From the NCBI GenBank assembly GCA_033558025.1, contig JAUCEF010000009.1:2480001-2544000 (forward strand): a stretch of 64,000 bases of DNA, in the 5' to 3' direction. Under the pieces are notes generated by a model, which saw nothing but the letters and a program-made list of their open reading frames with translations, did no database searches and was not told the DNA's origin. The DNA is from Phytophthora sp. 'mugwort' (lineage: Eukaryota; Oomycota; Peronosporomycetes; Peronosporales; Peronosporaceae). This document shows positions 46,701 to 57,059 of the stretch, piece by piece (position 1 is the first letter of the stretch; each line of letters opens with the position of its first letter). Position numbers and translations under genes: made by a program.

Positions 46701-47040
46701 CTTATGGTGAAAACTATAATTGAGCGAAATAGTGGGCATGCAGCGATACTCACGCTCCCATCAGAAGTGCTGAGGTTCCTTGTATTCGATCCAGCAATGG
46801 TTAAGGTTCAAGAAGTGTGGCAGCAGCTGACGACTACAACAGAATCCACGAATTTTGCTGCCAACAAACTGTATTTGTTTTGCAGTGATTAGTTACGACT
46901 TGAACCATTGGTGCGCAATGGCGGTGGATTTCTCCCGGAATGAAGTGAGCCTATATGACCCACAGCAAGCAAGCGACAGACACATTTGGTGGAGAAATAT
47001 GTGAAGGCAGAAGTGTTGCCTCCGCTACCGCCTTCTCGTT

Positions 47041-47073
47041 CGTCAAAGCGATTAAGAATTAATCGCTTTGACG
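47041..47073. repeat. perfect 33-nt palindrome in the Ulp1-like region of MULE copy 1
   Basis: A 15-base arm CGTCAAAGCGATTAA is inverted perfectly around GAA. The corresponding part of copy 2 reads PKRYRFKQVEWVTQ, so copy 1 has changed here and lost frame. Confidence 0.9.
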
Positions 47074-47235
47074 TGGATCCTCCAGCTCGACAACTACAAC
47101 TGCGGTGTTTTCGTGCCCATGTTTTTCGAGACTTGCTTACACGATGATAAACCGAAAGTTCTACAAGGTAATATTAGACCTGCAATCCAGTTCTTTCGCT
47201 ACAGGTACCTTAGTCACATTTTAACATCGATGTAA

Positions 47236-48429
47236 GCGGTTCTTTTATTGTCATTTCGGTTTGAGGAATGAGTTCAATATACACTGTTCTATCATCATTA
47301 AAAGTCTACCATTATGCGCTGTCAACACTAAGTCACTCGCTTCGCATATATGGCTTGGAAATATATATCGTGGTGTTAGCATTTTTGGCTTGGAAATATA
47401 CACCGTGGGGACTTGTGAAATTCAGCGGCACTTGACGCCGAGCTGAAGCCTGTAGCGACATTCACTCCTCATATTTGCATATGCCTTATGCAAAAGCTGC
47501 CTTGTTTTCACACAGATCGCTTCGCTTTTTTTCTGGTTTGCCACCTGACCACCAAGTGGCGTGTGTAGCGTAGGCTATCCACCGGGCAGCGCCATTTATG
47601 AACCGAGACGGTGTGGAACGGAGTATGGCTGTACACGCCGTACACAACCTCGCACTGAGACTGTGTCCGTAGGCTGAGGCAGTTAACTGTGTCAGACTGT
47701 ATATAACTGTGTACGTCGTGCACAGCCAACCTGATTTAACTGTGCACGTAGCCTCTGCCCTCAGAGCGGAAGATTCACTGAAACAAATCAGTCTTTCCCC
47801 TAGCCGCGAAGGGTCGACTTTGGATGTAGCTAGCTTATTGTAGTGCCCGGACATGCTCAGCTTTGGGGGTGTCTGCAGGTAAACTAAGGTACATTGAACC
47901 GAGAGTTTGCCTTCGCTGATCCAAGAGTTGGTATGGTCGAGGGTATGGGAGCGACAACAGAGTGTCGAATCTATGTATATATGTGGGAACCGAGTATGTT
48001 TGACTACCTGCCAAAGATTCGCCTTGACACCCCGTATTAGGCAAGGACACCAGTACCATAGCTTGTGAGGGGTTGCGGGGGTTCGCTCGAAAGCGCAATA
48101 TTGCATCCTAGCCCTCGCTCGTGGTTCGTAGTGCTGGTATTTGGGTCGGCTGAAGACAACCTCGGTATACAGAGGTTCTTGCAATCGACCTGGATCAAGG
48201 AATCGTTTTTGGTCTTCAGGTGTGGATCCACCAATCACTGACCTTTGCGGGGATGCGTGTGTGGTTGGTAGGGGACTCATACCGTTTTAGTAGCGAGTGT
48301 TTCAACGTTTCCTATACGACAGCTACGGACGATGTCAGCTCGCGGTTCTGCACATTACAATAGATGCGTTAGTATTCGTACCACAGAAATCGTATCTTGC
48401 GAAGTGAACTTACATAGATAGGCAGCATA
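47236..48429. other. no gene recognised; possible solo LTR
   Basis: A long minus-strand open frame (47486-48280, 264 codons) shows no family features and is rich in short repeats (ACTGTGTaCGT-like words near 47640-47750). A TGTAGCGACATTCAC start near 47450 suggests LTR-like DNA; its other end was not fixed. Confidence 0.3.
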
Positions 48430-49220
48430 TATGTACTGGGGCTTGGCAGCGATAAGACCGTCGAATCGTCGACGGACATCAAGGAGGTATCTTCGAAATC
48501 GATTCCACACACCTCGACTCTTTGAAGAGCGCGCGCAGGCGACAGTTGCAGGTAGAGGAAGGAATCATTTCTGCAATGTCTTCATTCTCCTTGTCCAGGT
48601 GTTCGAGCAGCTGAAAGTAGCAATGCAGCTTCGAAATGGTAGACTTAATCGGGTGGCTTGGCGAATTGCATGTCGAAGGTCAGTGCTAAGCCTAACACTA
48701 AGTAATAAATCAAAATGAGGCAAATATTAGGGACACAGTATAACCCTCAAAATAGAGATATGCGTACTGGAGCTTAACAGATAAGGCCAGCGTCCACACC
48801 AACGCCTGTCCTTTAACAGGCTCAGCATCTTGATCTTCAAGTTGCTGTTACACCGCCACGTTGAGTCGGTGTGAGGCGCACGACTCGGCATGACACAAAG
48901 TAGGGTAGCCGGTTCACGCTGTAAATATCGCCTACAACAAAAACTGGTGCAACTTCTTGCCGAAGTCGTGCGAAGGCATGCTAGCTAGGGGTTCCCTGCG
49001 GACAACGGCGATCAGGTCGTCGCCAGCCTCGTTCATGCACAGGCGAATTTGTCATCTACCTCGTAGCATGCGAAGACAGTGAGATAGTAATCGGACAAAG
49101 GGCCAATCCACCGAGGGTGAAACCAATCATGTCCGGCATCTCCGAGACAATCGACCTCTACACTGCTAGCACGACCCATTGCATCGTTCTCCACAAGGTC
49201 TTTGCGCAGATTGGGCCTAA
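48430..49220 (-). pseudogene. hAT-like transposase fragment
   Basis: On the minus strand, in shifting frames: RKDLVENDAMGRASSVEVDC, a DYYLTVFACYEVDDKFACA segment (about 49100-49040), then ASHRLNVAV (about 48880-48850) followed by LEDQDAEPVKGQALVW (48830-48790). A shared ASHRLNVAVQQ block links it to oomycete hAT proteins, a recollection not checked by alignment. Stops and indels are frequent. The catalytic core with its first Asp is not visible, and it is a different region from the fragment at 8.2-9.3 kb. Confidence 0.4.
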
Positions 49221-50118
49221 GGTTGTGTAGCTAATTATAGCCCCCAAAAAGGAAATTAACTGATTCATAAATCAAAGTATAAAAACTAGTAAATATACCT
49301 ACCGTCGAGTCGTGCGATTCTCGCAAAATAGGGGGCGGAGCGCTTAACAACCCAAACCAGTCAGCCAGATTTGCGACGTCCATCGGACGTATTTAGCAGA
49401 TACTCCATGTCGACCGTCGTGGTCTCGAGCATCTCTCCGCGAAGTTGGGGTGCTTGCTTCTCATGCGCTATATCTGTTTCGTCATCCCGTTGCAATGGGC
49501 CTGCTTTCAAACTGTGTCGCGATGCAACGAAAGTAATCGAGGATAATTTCATATTAGTCGTCGCGGCACGGTTGGAAATAGAACCCAGTGAATTGGGCAG
49601 AGGTAAAAATTGGGCAGGCGGGGCACGGAACGAAGACCATTGTGGAGATCCTGAGTGGTGGCTGCACTGAAAGTGGGGTGTTTAGCTTGCCAAATGCAGA
49701 ATGAGAGCTACATTTGACCCTGTGTGCTGACAGTCCGCCGAACCCCAACGGTTGGACGAGAGGTGACAATGAATTCGATGGATACACTATGGCATTGGGT
49801 AAGTAGCCGAGCATAGCATATGGCATATTGTAGGCAGAAAACATTCATTTGTGTACGAAATACATGATGATTGATATTACCATAAAAAACGGTTCCAGTG
49901 CGACACATTTTGCTGGCCGGAATCACGTCATTCGAAAAACCTCGCAAAGGTTTAATTGGTATGGATGTGGTGACTTCCCGCCTGACAAATCTACTGGTTT
50001 CCCGCCTCACAACCCAAAGATGGCGCGATGACGCCCCAAAAACAGGACCAAGATCAAGCTCCGCGTTCTACAGGCTCCTAATATTATATTTGCAGCAGAA
50101 GTACCTAACGATACTTGT
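49221..50118. other. no gene recognised
   Basis: A minus-strand frame (50010-49708) with PLRGFSNDVIPASKMCRTGTVF is open for 100 codons but is not a family I recognise. The 5' end of the pogo-like element probably lies here. Confidence 0.3.
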
Positions 50119-51455
50119 ATGTGTCTCACCGTTACTTGCAGGGTATACAACAAGCCGAGGAAGAGCCTGTCATCGATGTTGCCCAAAAGCTACATGTTTA
50201 TCGGTCTACGATTTATCGATAGCGCAGAAAAAGCAGCAGCAGTTGGAGTCAAAAGCCGCACCAACAAGAACCTCTACTACGCAGACACAGAAGGGCATCG
50301 GAGGTGGTATTTGGTTTCCCGAGCTTGAGCAACGGTGAGATGACAAAATGCTTTATTAGGAGTACCGTTCCATCTCACCTGATCGTTTTATTATACTTAC
50401 TTTATATGCAAGTTTGCTAGACTACATGAAGGAACAAGAAAGAATCGAAAGCTGTGTGTGACGATCAAGTGCATCATTCTAATGCGGAGACTTCGACCCT
50501 GATTTCGCTAAGAAGAGAAGTCACACGGCTCTCTAGTCCTGGACATCCCGTTTTATGAGATGCAACGCCCTGGGTATTCATCGTGTGACCCATAAAGGAT
50601 CGAAAGTGCGCAGCGGCGTGCGGATAACTATAATTATATTTTGTTTATGGGTCTCGGTTAAAATATGCTCTAATCTAATTAATTTGAAATTGTCATATTA
50701 ATAGGGAGTTACCGGCGCATTTGCTAATTCCGTCAACGTCGCTATGGAAGAAGATGAAGTGATTGCATGAATCCTATCATGAACTTGTCTGTTCAGCATG
50801 GACCAGACAGCCGTCTTTATGGAAAACCCAGGTCGAGTCACGGTGGAGTACCGCGGTGAGACCAATGTTGACATCATACAAGGAACAAGTGTGAATGGTG
50901 AGCGCTGTAGCGTATCCCTATGTGCTTCAGCGACTGGAGAGAAGCTTTCCCTACTGGCGACGCAGACGGGGGTCCCTGGAGGCCCCGTCTCAGAGCATGT
51001 ATCATCTCCCAGTTTCGGCGATCCGTCAAATGTGCAAAAAGGTACAGCCGAAAGCATTTTGCGACTACTCCATCATGGGCGAATGGATATCAAAGGTAAG
51101 TATATTTTGCTAAAATTATATTCATGAACTGAAAGTGTACTGACTTTTGCTATGCTTCTCGCAGATATGGACTCCCAGCATTACGATAGCAGCATGATTC
51201 TACTGGACAGCTTAAGGTCCTTAAGATGGCCAACATTCGAGAAAGACTTGAAACTAAGTGCTGCAATCAAGTGCAGTACATTCTACCAGGGATAACTGGT
51301 TTGCGTCTATGGACGTCAGTGTGATGCGTTCATTCAAGAGCAAGCAAGATACAGTACATACTGCTGTAGCGTAACCAGTATTCATTTTTCTAATTATACC
51401 TAATGCTGACTACGGGGCACTCATGTTGCAGGGATCTATATGTCAAGTACCATGC
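50119..51455 (+). pseudogene. pogo-like (CENP-B HTH plus DDE_1) transposase, 5' part
   Basis: A helix-turn-helix VIDVAQKLHVYRSTIYR lies at about 50165-50220, then WFPELEQRLLDYMKEQER (about 50310-50440) and FMRCNALGIHRVTHKGSK (about 50558-50608). The DDE core starts SMDQTAVFMENPGRVTVEYRG with the first catalytic Asp (about 50798), followed by GERCSVSLCASATGEKL. After an intron-like GTAAGT...GCAG segment at about 51096-51165 come SSMILLDSLR (where the second Asp of LLLDxxxxH normally lies) and MDVSVMRSFKSK (about 51309). A second GT...TTGCAG intron ends at about 51432 and is followed by DLYVKYHAD, where the mitochondrial insert begins. Several stops make it inactive. Confidence 0.7.
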
Positions 51456-51600
51456 GGATCTTTAGTTATTTTACCTTGTAGTGTTACAGAAGGCCGTCCA
51501 CCACTTGTTTTACCCTCACCACCACCATGTGGATGGTCGACAGGATGTTTTGCTACACCACGTACAGAAGGTCGTCTATTTAACCAGATTTTCAACAGAG
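51456..51600 (-). pseudogene. rpl2: mitochondrial rpl2 C-terminal fragment
   Basis: The minus strand reads [31 protein letters not shown], the near-invariant ribosomal protein L2 C-terminal loop ([11 protein letters not shown]), in one open frame. It ends in nuclear transposon sequence at about 51455. L2 is a peptidyl-transferase-proximal protein encoded by oomycete mitochondria; this nuclear copy is a fragment. Confidence 0.9.
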
Positions 51601-52104
51601 AACGGTATATTTAAATCTTGTTTTAACATAGAAGAAATCTTAAATAGAAAAGAAATATCTAAAGAATTCTACTAATATATTATTACAAAATAGTTATATT
51701 ACATATTATTAATAAAACATAATTATAATAATTTGTTAAATTAACAATTAATTATGTGGTCTTAAATTATAACTTATTTGAATATTTATGGCATCAAGAA
51801 CCTATGTTAAACTATCTTGACTAAAAGCTATAGAATTAGCATAACAACATTCTGTATTTGTATTAAATTTGTAAGTGAACGCATTCAATGTTTTTGTGTA
51901 TTTTGTATATTATTACTAATATCGTTTAAAACATTTAAATCATTTTAAAGTTTATAGATAATAGAATCATATACTATATAAATTATTATAAAGCTATATT
52001 ATAACCAGTATTAATTTATGGACTTCTTATTTATCTTTAAATACTAATCATAAACCAATTAATATTTAACAGATTTATTAAAAATATATACAATGAATAA
52101 ATTA

Positions 52105-52195
52105 ATTGTTATTATTGTTGGCTTAAATATTTTTTCGTTAGCTGGTATACCCCCATTACCCTTTTTTCAAAATTATTTATATTTGTTTAGATATT
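52105..52195 (+). pseudogene. nad2: mitochondrial nad2 fragment
   Basis: The plus strand reads LNIFSLAGIPPLPFF, the conserved FSLAGIPPLxGF segment of NADH dehydrogenase subunit 2. A second piece of the same segment lies inverted at 52335-52400. Confidence 0.7.
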
Positions 52196-52214
52196 AAAAT
52201 TAATCAGTTTAGTT

Positions 52215-52400
52215 TAGTTAATGATTTCCCATGAAAATTTGATTACCTGGTTGTGCTAATTCCATTCTAATTAGAAAGGATAATGTTGTACCAACAACAC
52301 CAGCAAAAGCACTAATAGCTAAAAAAATATAAATAATTTTGAAAAAACGGCTAATGGTGGTATACCAGCTAATGAAAAAATATTTATGATTACTTCTTCA
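52215..52400 (-). pseudogene. nad2-cox1 chimeric mitochondrial fragment
   Basis: The minus strand reads NIFSLAGIPPLAVFSKLF (nad2) and runs straight on into LAISAFAGVVGTTLSFLI and RMELAQPGNQIF, the N-terminal first-helix region of cytochrome c oxidase subunit 1. These loci are separate genes, so a rearrangement joined them. Confidence 0.85.
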
Positions 52401-52407
52401 GCTCCAG

Positions 52408-52500
52408 GATGTAATGAGTCGACATCGAGGTGCCAAACGACTCCGTCGATAGAAGCTCTTAGGAGTCATCAGCCTTTGGTCCGATTACCTCTGAATTTCG
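52408..52500 (-). pseudogene. rnl: mitochondrial large-subunit rRNA fragment
   Basis: The plus strand ATGTAATGAGTCGACATCGA and GGTGCCAAACxxCTCCGTCGAT are the complement of the universally conserved peptidyl-transferase-region sequence of LSU rRNA (CACCTCGATGTCG). Only about 90 bases are present. Confidence 0.85.
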
Positions 52501-52659
52501 GAAGAAAAACAATTTCAAAATATTAGCATTAGCTGCAAATGTTTTATAAAAAATGAGGATTTGTTTTCTTTAAAAACCTTCGTTTTTCTGAATTTGTTTA
52601 TTTCTTTGGAAATCTTCGTTTTTGCTATTGAATTATCCTATATACTGGAATCAAATATT

Positions 52660-52800
52660 AAAAACTATAAAGATGAAAAAAGTTTACAAGAAACAGGTAT
52701 TGCTCTTTCAATAAGTGATGGTATTCAAGATGTTATGGTTTAACTAAATTTCAAGCAGGTGAAATGGTTGAATTTAATAATGGTAATATTAAATGTTTGT
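52660..52800 (+). pseudogene. atp1: mitochondrial atp1 fragment
   Basis: Reads LQETGIALSISDGI and, after a frame change, LTKFQAGEMVEFNNGNIK, the N-terminal beta-barrel region of ATP synthase F1 alpha. Oomycete mitochondria encode atp1. The frame is shifted and short. Confidence 0.75.
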
Positions 52801-52883
52801 AATGGTAAAGCATTATCTACTTTTAATTTAGCATTAGGTGAACTTTTATATATTTATTAATTTTTTGTAATTGGTGTTTTTTA

Positions 52884-52945
52884 TTTGATAGTTTAACTAT
52901 GATAATGTTGATTGTTGTAGCAAGTATTTCAACTTTAAGTTTATT
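52884..52945 (+). pseudogene. nad5: mitochondrial nad5 fragment
   Basis: The plus strand reads FDSLTMIMLIVVASISTL, matching the FDxLTxxMLxVVxxIS membrane segment of NADH dehydrogenase subunit 5. About 60 bases only, so moderate confidence. Confidence 0.6.
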
Positions 52946-53024
52946 AAGGGTGATTTGAGGATTAATCCCTATATTTTTACAAATTTTCTTGGATTGAAAT
53001 TCATTAATACCATATAATATAGTT

Positions 53025-53215
53025 AATCTCTGGAGAACGACGCGTAATGCTATCGTACCTTGTGGGTAAGGCGTGAAAGATGGTGGAGCCGCAGACTATT
53101 ATCAACGGCTTTCGTAAGGCCAGCTTGGTCCCAGTAGGACCACGCGATTCAAAAGCCAGGTTTCGGAACGTATTTGAGGAGCCGTCCACAAGAAGGAGTT
53201 GTCGATGAGCACGAG
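53025..53215 (+). pseudogene. pogo-like transposase, 3' part
   Basis: In frame: ERRVMLSYLVGKA, a stop, KMVEPQTIINGFRKASLVPVGPRDSKARF. This is the C-terminal region of DDE_1 (pogo/Tigger) transposases, where IxxGFxKAGLxPxGP is typical. It continues the element interrupted at about 51455. The next codons are acidic (FEEPSTRRS) and then lose frame. Confidence 0.65.
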
Positions 53216-55956
53216 ACGTTGGAGATTTTTTTTAGCCGCAATGTTTTAGCTAAAGTGCATTTTATGAGAATTTTTTATAAACCCTCTTCAAATGGCTATC
53301 ATTACTGCTTCACCTTAATAAGGGTTTTTGACCTTCGGGAGATTGGTCACCCCTAATTTAAACCTTGCCGCGTTGGTTCAGGGTGTCACACTGGAGCAGT
53401 TTTTACGGTATATCGCCCTGCCCATCTCAAATAAGGTACTGGACACTATGAAGTGCTTCCCATTGAAATGTGCCCATTCTGAACCGCCGAAGCCAACGTT
53501 TCATAGATGACACCGTTGCTTCTCCAACCGTTGCATCTCTCGCTAGCGCCCTTCGTTCTGTTCACCTTAGCAACTACGGATGTGGCAATCTTGAATTTGA
53601 TTGTTACTATCGTTGGTTTTGATAAAGGGTATCTGCCGTCGTCTACATGCCGTATTTAAGCATTCTCGTAGTACTCTCACTCGGTTTTCATCATACATAT
53701 TTGCCTATAATACGGCTGAATGCTATTCAGCACTCTAGGGGTCCATCGCAATGGCTTTCGGCACCCATGGCGCTAGTGACAGCAACACCCAGACCATCCG
53801 TTGCGCTATGACCACCTTTTGCTGGAAAGTGTTATCTTCTTTTTCATGGCATTTTCGTTTCGAACAAACACGCGTCATTCGCATTCAAATGTCTAGGCAA
53901 TTGCGAAAATCAATGTAACCTCGTCACTAGTCCGTTCTCGCTCTGTACATCCAGACTACCAACCACGTTTCTTCCAGATTAGGGAAATAACGACGTGTCC
54001 GCATGGTTGCTTCATCGAATACCTCAATCTTTTGGCTTGCAACCAGCAACTGGAGAAGCGTCCTACTGCACATTTGTATGCAATGGAATCCACACAGTGT
54101 CGGCAGCCAACTAGCCAGATCGACAAGCTGACTTCAGCAGTCGAGACTCCATTAATACTGGTTAAATATCAAACAATACAAAAATGCGCCCTCATTGCAA
54201 AAAGGAGTTGGAATGCATTATTTCTGACGAAGGAGGCAATGACTTTAATATCCCTCGTGTTTTTAAGTCCGTCGAACACACTGGAGGTTGTCCGACGTCA
54301 TTAATAACGACACCCCCCATCGGTAGCAAATGCTTAAGAGCCCTGACTGCTCAAATTCTCAAGCATTAAATGCACTTTCTGTCTTTCGTAATGAATTTTA
54401 TTTTTCTAAATCTGCATCTAAGAACGAGGTTGCAGTTGATTAGAGATATCGTCATTATTGTCTTATTATTCGCCATACCGGTGGAGATGCTTATCCCCGA
54501 CTTCGCTTTCTATAAGAAACCGACTCCGATCTGATTAACAAAATCAATCCTTTGATCCGGGGTGGTCACTTCCTAAAGAGCCACACAATTACAAAGATAC
54601 ATAGGAGAGTATCGAAATTTATTTTGATCACGTGTAATATCGCATTATCATTTTTATAAAAATTTAACTTGCCATGTGTTAAGCATATGATAGCATTTAT
54701 TTTGAGCCAGGATCACTCTATTTAAGCTTACATTATTCTTAAATATTTGCTTAGATGTTTTCTTAATTATTTTCTTAGATAAATTATTTGCAGCAAGAGA
54801 TCGGGTAATCATTCGTAATCATTAGATACTAAATCAATATTTGCCGTCATATAATAATTATTAAATAGATTATCCTACCTTTTTAATTTATCTTATTTAT
54901 TTATTTATTTATTTTGGCTCGTATAGTCCCTTGTTACAAGCGCCATCAATGTACACGGGTTAAAGATCTACCGTACGAGCTCAGCTAATTTGTGGTACTC
55001 ACGTAAATAGGGTGCGTCAGATCGGGTCAAATGCGCTTGATGCTATTTTCTAGTATCGGGTTTACATTACGGTATACAAATGTAAACGTGTCGATGCGTT
55101 TACCGAGCAAGCCGCTAGGCCGCCGAGCATGTAATTGGGGCGGTAGCTACACGGGTACGTCTACTAGCTCGTGTGCAACTTTGCTGTCGTCGTGTGTGTT
55201 GGTCTAACTTACGCGCCGTATTTCTATTTACTGCATATTCAAATAAGGAAGGCATGGTATCGAAGTATGGGCTGCATTATGGATTCAACTAATCTTATCA
55301 ACACTCATCACTCATCCTCGCTGGTGCGATTGCTAATGAACGCTTCACTGCGCACGGTGCATACGCCGTCGCTAGACACGATTGAGGAAGACCGGTGTTG
55401 GTTTGCAGCGAAAGTGCCTCAATTCTCGCGCTGAGGTACTCTGGCTCAGAGTGCCGACCCATCAAATGGCAGCAAAAGCCCGCTAGAAAACCAGCCTTGG
55501 CGAATCCACTGACGGTGACCTCTGCTATCAAGGATTACCACATTTCGAAAATCCATTCGGCGACTTGCGGGCGACTCAGAGTTAGCAGTTGGAATCCACC
55601 CGTTGCTCCCGGCGGCGGGGCGCCATGCACTCATCGCGCACACACTTCTCCTATGGATCAGCGACCTGCAGTTCTGTGTCACGTGGTCGCCGAGCACTGA
55701 ACGCGAGGGATACGTCACCGCATTGCTGACCTTCGCTATCTCGCCTGCCGCCCCGCCTTTCTCTCCTACCCTGCCGACTTCTTCTTGGCTACTATACTGG
55801 CAGATTGGGATCAGGCACGAGTCAAAATGACGACAGAAATTCTAGCCTGCTGCCTCGAAGTTTAGACCAATTACAATGCATTAAGTAGCAACGTGTTCGT
55901 ATTGATAAGACGATTGCTCACGTCCTTGTATCATTAGAATCGGACCAGAACTGAAT
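53216..55956. other. no gene recognised; AT-rich spacer
   Basis: No coding frame with recognised motifs. 54400-54910 is strongly AT-rich, with a (TTTA)n microsatellite at about 54894-54915. A short frame near 54184 begins MRPHCKKELECIISDEGG (zinc-finger-like) but has no partner. Confidence 0.4.
54894..54915 (+). repeat. (TTTA)n microsatellite
   Basis: About five tandem copies of TTTA/ATTT within an AT-rich tract. Confidence 0.7.
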
Positions 55957-56832
55957 TTGTTACGCGATGCCGAAGCACGTTTGACTCCACAAGAAAAGTG
56001 CCAGCTTGTCCGGTTGCACCGCACTTTCAAGGCCGAGCACACCCAAGGGGTCGCCCGACGCCATCTTACCCTACACCAACGGCTAAATGCTACAATAGGC
56101 TACGCAACGAGCACGAGCACGCTCGTTTTGGCCGACTGGAACATCCACCACGACGAACTGTCCGAAGGCTCTTCCCGCGCTCGGAATCATCGCCCGAGGT
56201 CGCCAGCTGAAAAATACCGACCCGAGATCCGTACTATAATCTCTAGCCGTAATTTAAAGAGGGAACCTACCACATCTAGGCACATCGTGGAAGGGTTACA
56301 AAGTGTCACGGGGAGCAGGTTTTCAGCCAGGATGATACGAGCTGTCGTCAAAAGACTGGCGTTTGCATACTAACGCGGTCAGAGAAGAAACATCGCCACT
56401 GACGCTGCTGGCACCGTAAGGTTTCGAGCAGAATACTTGCTGAAGAAAGTTTCCAATCGCGATCACCACAAAAGCCCCAAGAGGCCCGAAGTCTTCTTAG
56501 ATGAAAGTTATGTTAATGAGCATTATGTGGTGTCGCGCTCATTGGTTCTCGAGGATCGCATCCGCTATACAAAAAGCTGGGCTTGCCGAAGGTTTTGCGT
56601 CGTCGGGGCAGGTATTGGTTATGTTAAAAACGGAGGGATGCATGCTAACTGGGTAGAAGGCTCCGTTAAGTTCTGGCAGTCAGACTTAGCACCGACGGAC
56701 GATCAATATTATCACGGAAGCTTCAGCACATTGCATGTTTGCCTAAAAACAATAGCGTGTTCGTGGTTGCACTCCAGCCCACACACCAACACGACATACC
56801 GGTTCACAGTGTACAATTTTTCCGAGACATAA
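55957..56832 (+). pseudogene. Tc1/mariner-like transposase fragment
   Basis: An HTH-like N-terminal frame LTPQEKCQLVRLHRTF...ADWN and SAEKYRPEIRTII, with a second helix pair RHIVEGLQ and ARMIRAVVKRL (55957-56373). After a break comes the DDE core RPEVFLDESYVNEHYVV with the first catalytic Asp (about 56480-56525), IRYTKSWACRRFCVVGAGIG and YHGSFSTLHV (about 56710-56750). It ends before a convincing second Asp (DNAxYH) appears. Frame breaks at 56375 and near 56690 inactivate it. The DESYVNEH form is a lineage often seen in oomycetes (my recollection). Confidence 0.65.
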
Positions 56833-57059
56833 TCTATAGGAGGTACTACCATTTACCTAATTTATGTCGATATTCAGAAAGCCTCAGCTTTACACCCTAG
56901 CCCTACATGAGGACAACAAATGAGGTTTTCCGCAAAATAAAATTTTGCAACGCTCGTTGCTCGGTATCTAATTGGTTCTAATGCGTATGAGTTCGCCCAA
57001 TAACGCCTTTAGTGACGTTTCATGCAAAGATAACCGCACTGAAAAATTCTATCTGGACG

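Larger units (their letters stand above)
42909..47235 (+). pseudogene. Mutator-like (MULE) transposase with C-terminal Ulp1-like domain, copy 1
   Basis: In order: a basic Lys/Arg-rich start (KKKKKNKRT); a DNA-binding-like region with FEDWTVLESYLKIYS and CTHHGSARQSRS (43190-43520); NDVHNLVVKLQHESYTFPTIEERIRAIL (43865-43950); the first catalytic Asp in HFPEVVLIDATHGTN (about 44135-44180); the second in IDKDFTEL (about 44450); WTCSCIFRVTRLLP, a SWIM-type finger (about 45215); linkers; then a Ulp1-like block LNHWCAMAVDFSRNEVSLYDP (46900-46965) and DNYNCGVFVPMFFE (47087-47130), keeping the His, Asp and Cys of a C48 peptidase. Many stops and frame changes, plus two palindromic insertions, make it dead. 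It pairs with the inverted copy at 59-62.8 kb. Confidence 0.8.
51456..53024. other. mosaic nuclear insert of mitochondrial DNA (NUMT)
   Basis: A block of very AT-rich DNA carries scrambled pieces of at least six mitochondrial loci in both orientations: rpl2, nad2 (twice), cox1, rnl, atp1 and nad5. The flanks read as the two halves of one pogo-like transposase, so the mosaic interrupts it. Much of 51620-52080 has mitochondrial-like composition but no gene I can name. Confidence 0.85.

Noticed and set aside
47486..48280. 264-codon minus-strand open frame
   Set aside because: No family motif, a composition full of short repeated words, and a repeat-rich context; treated as probable LTR-like DNA.
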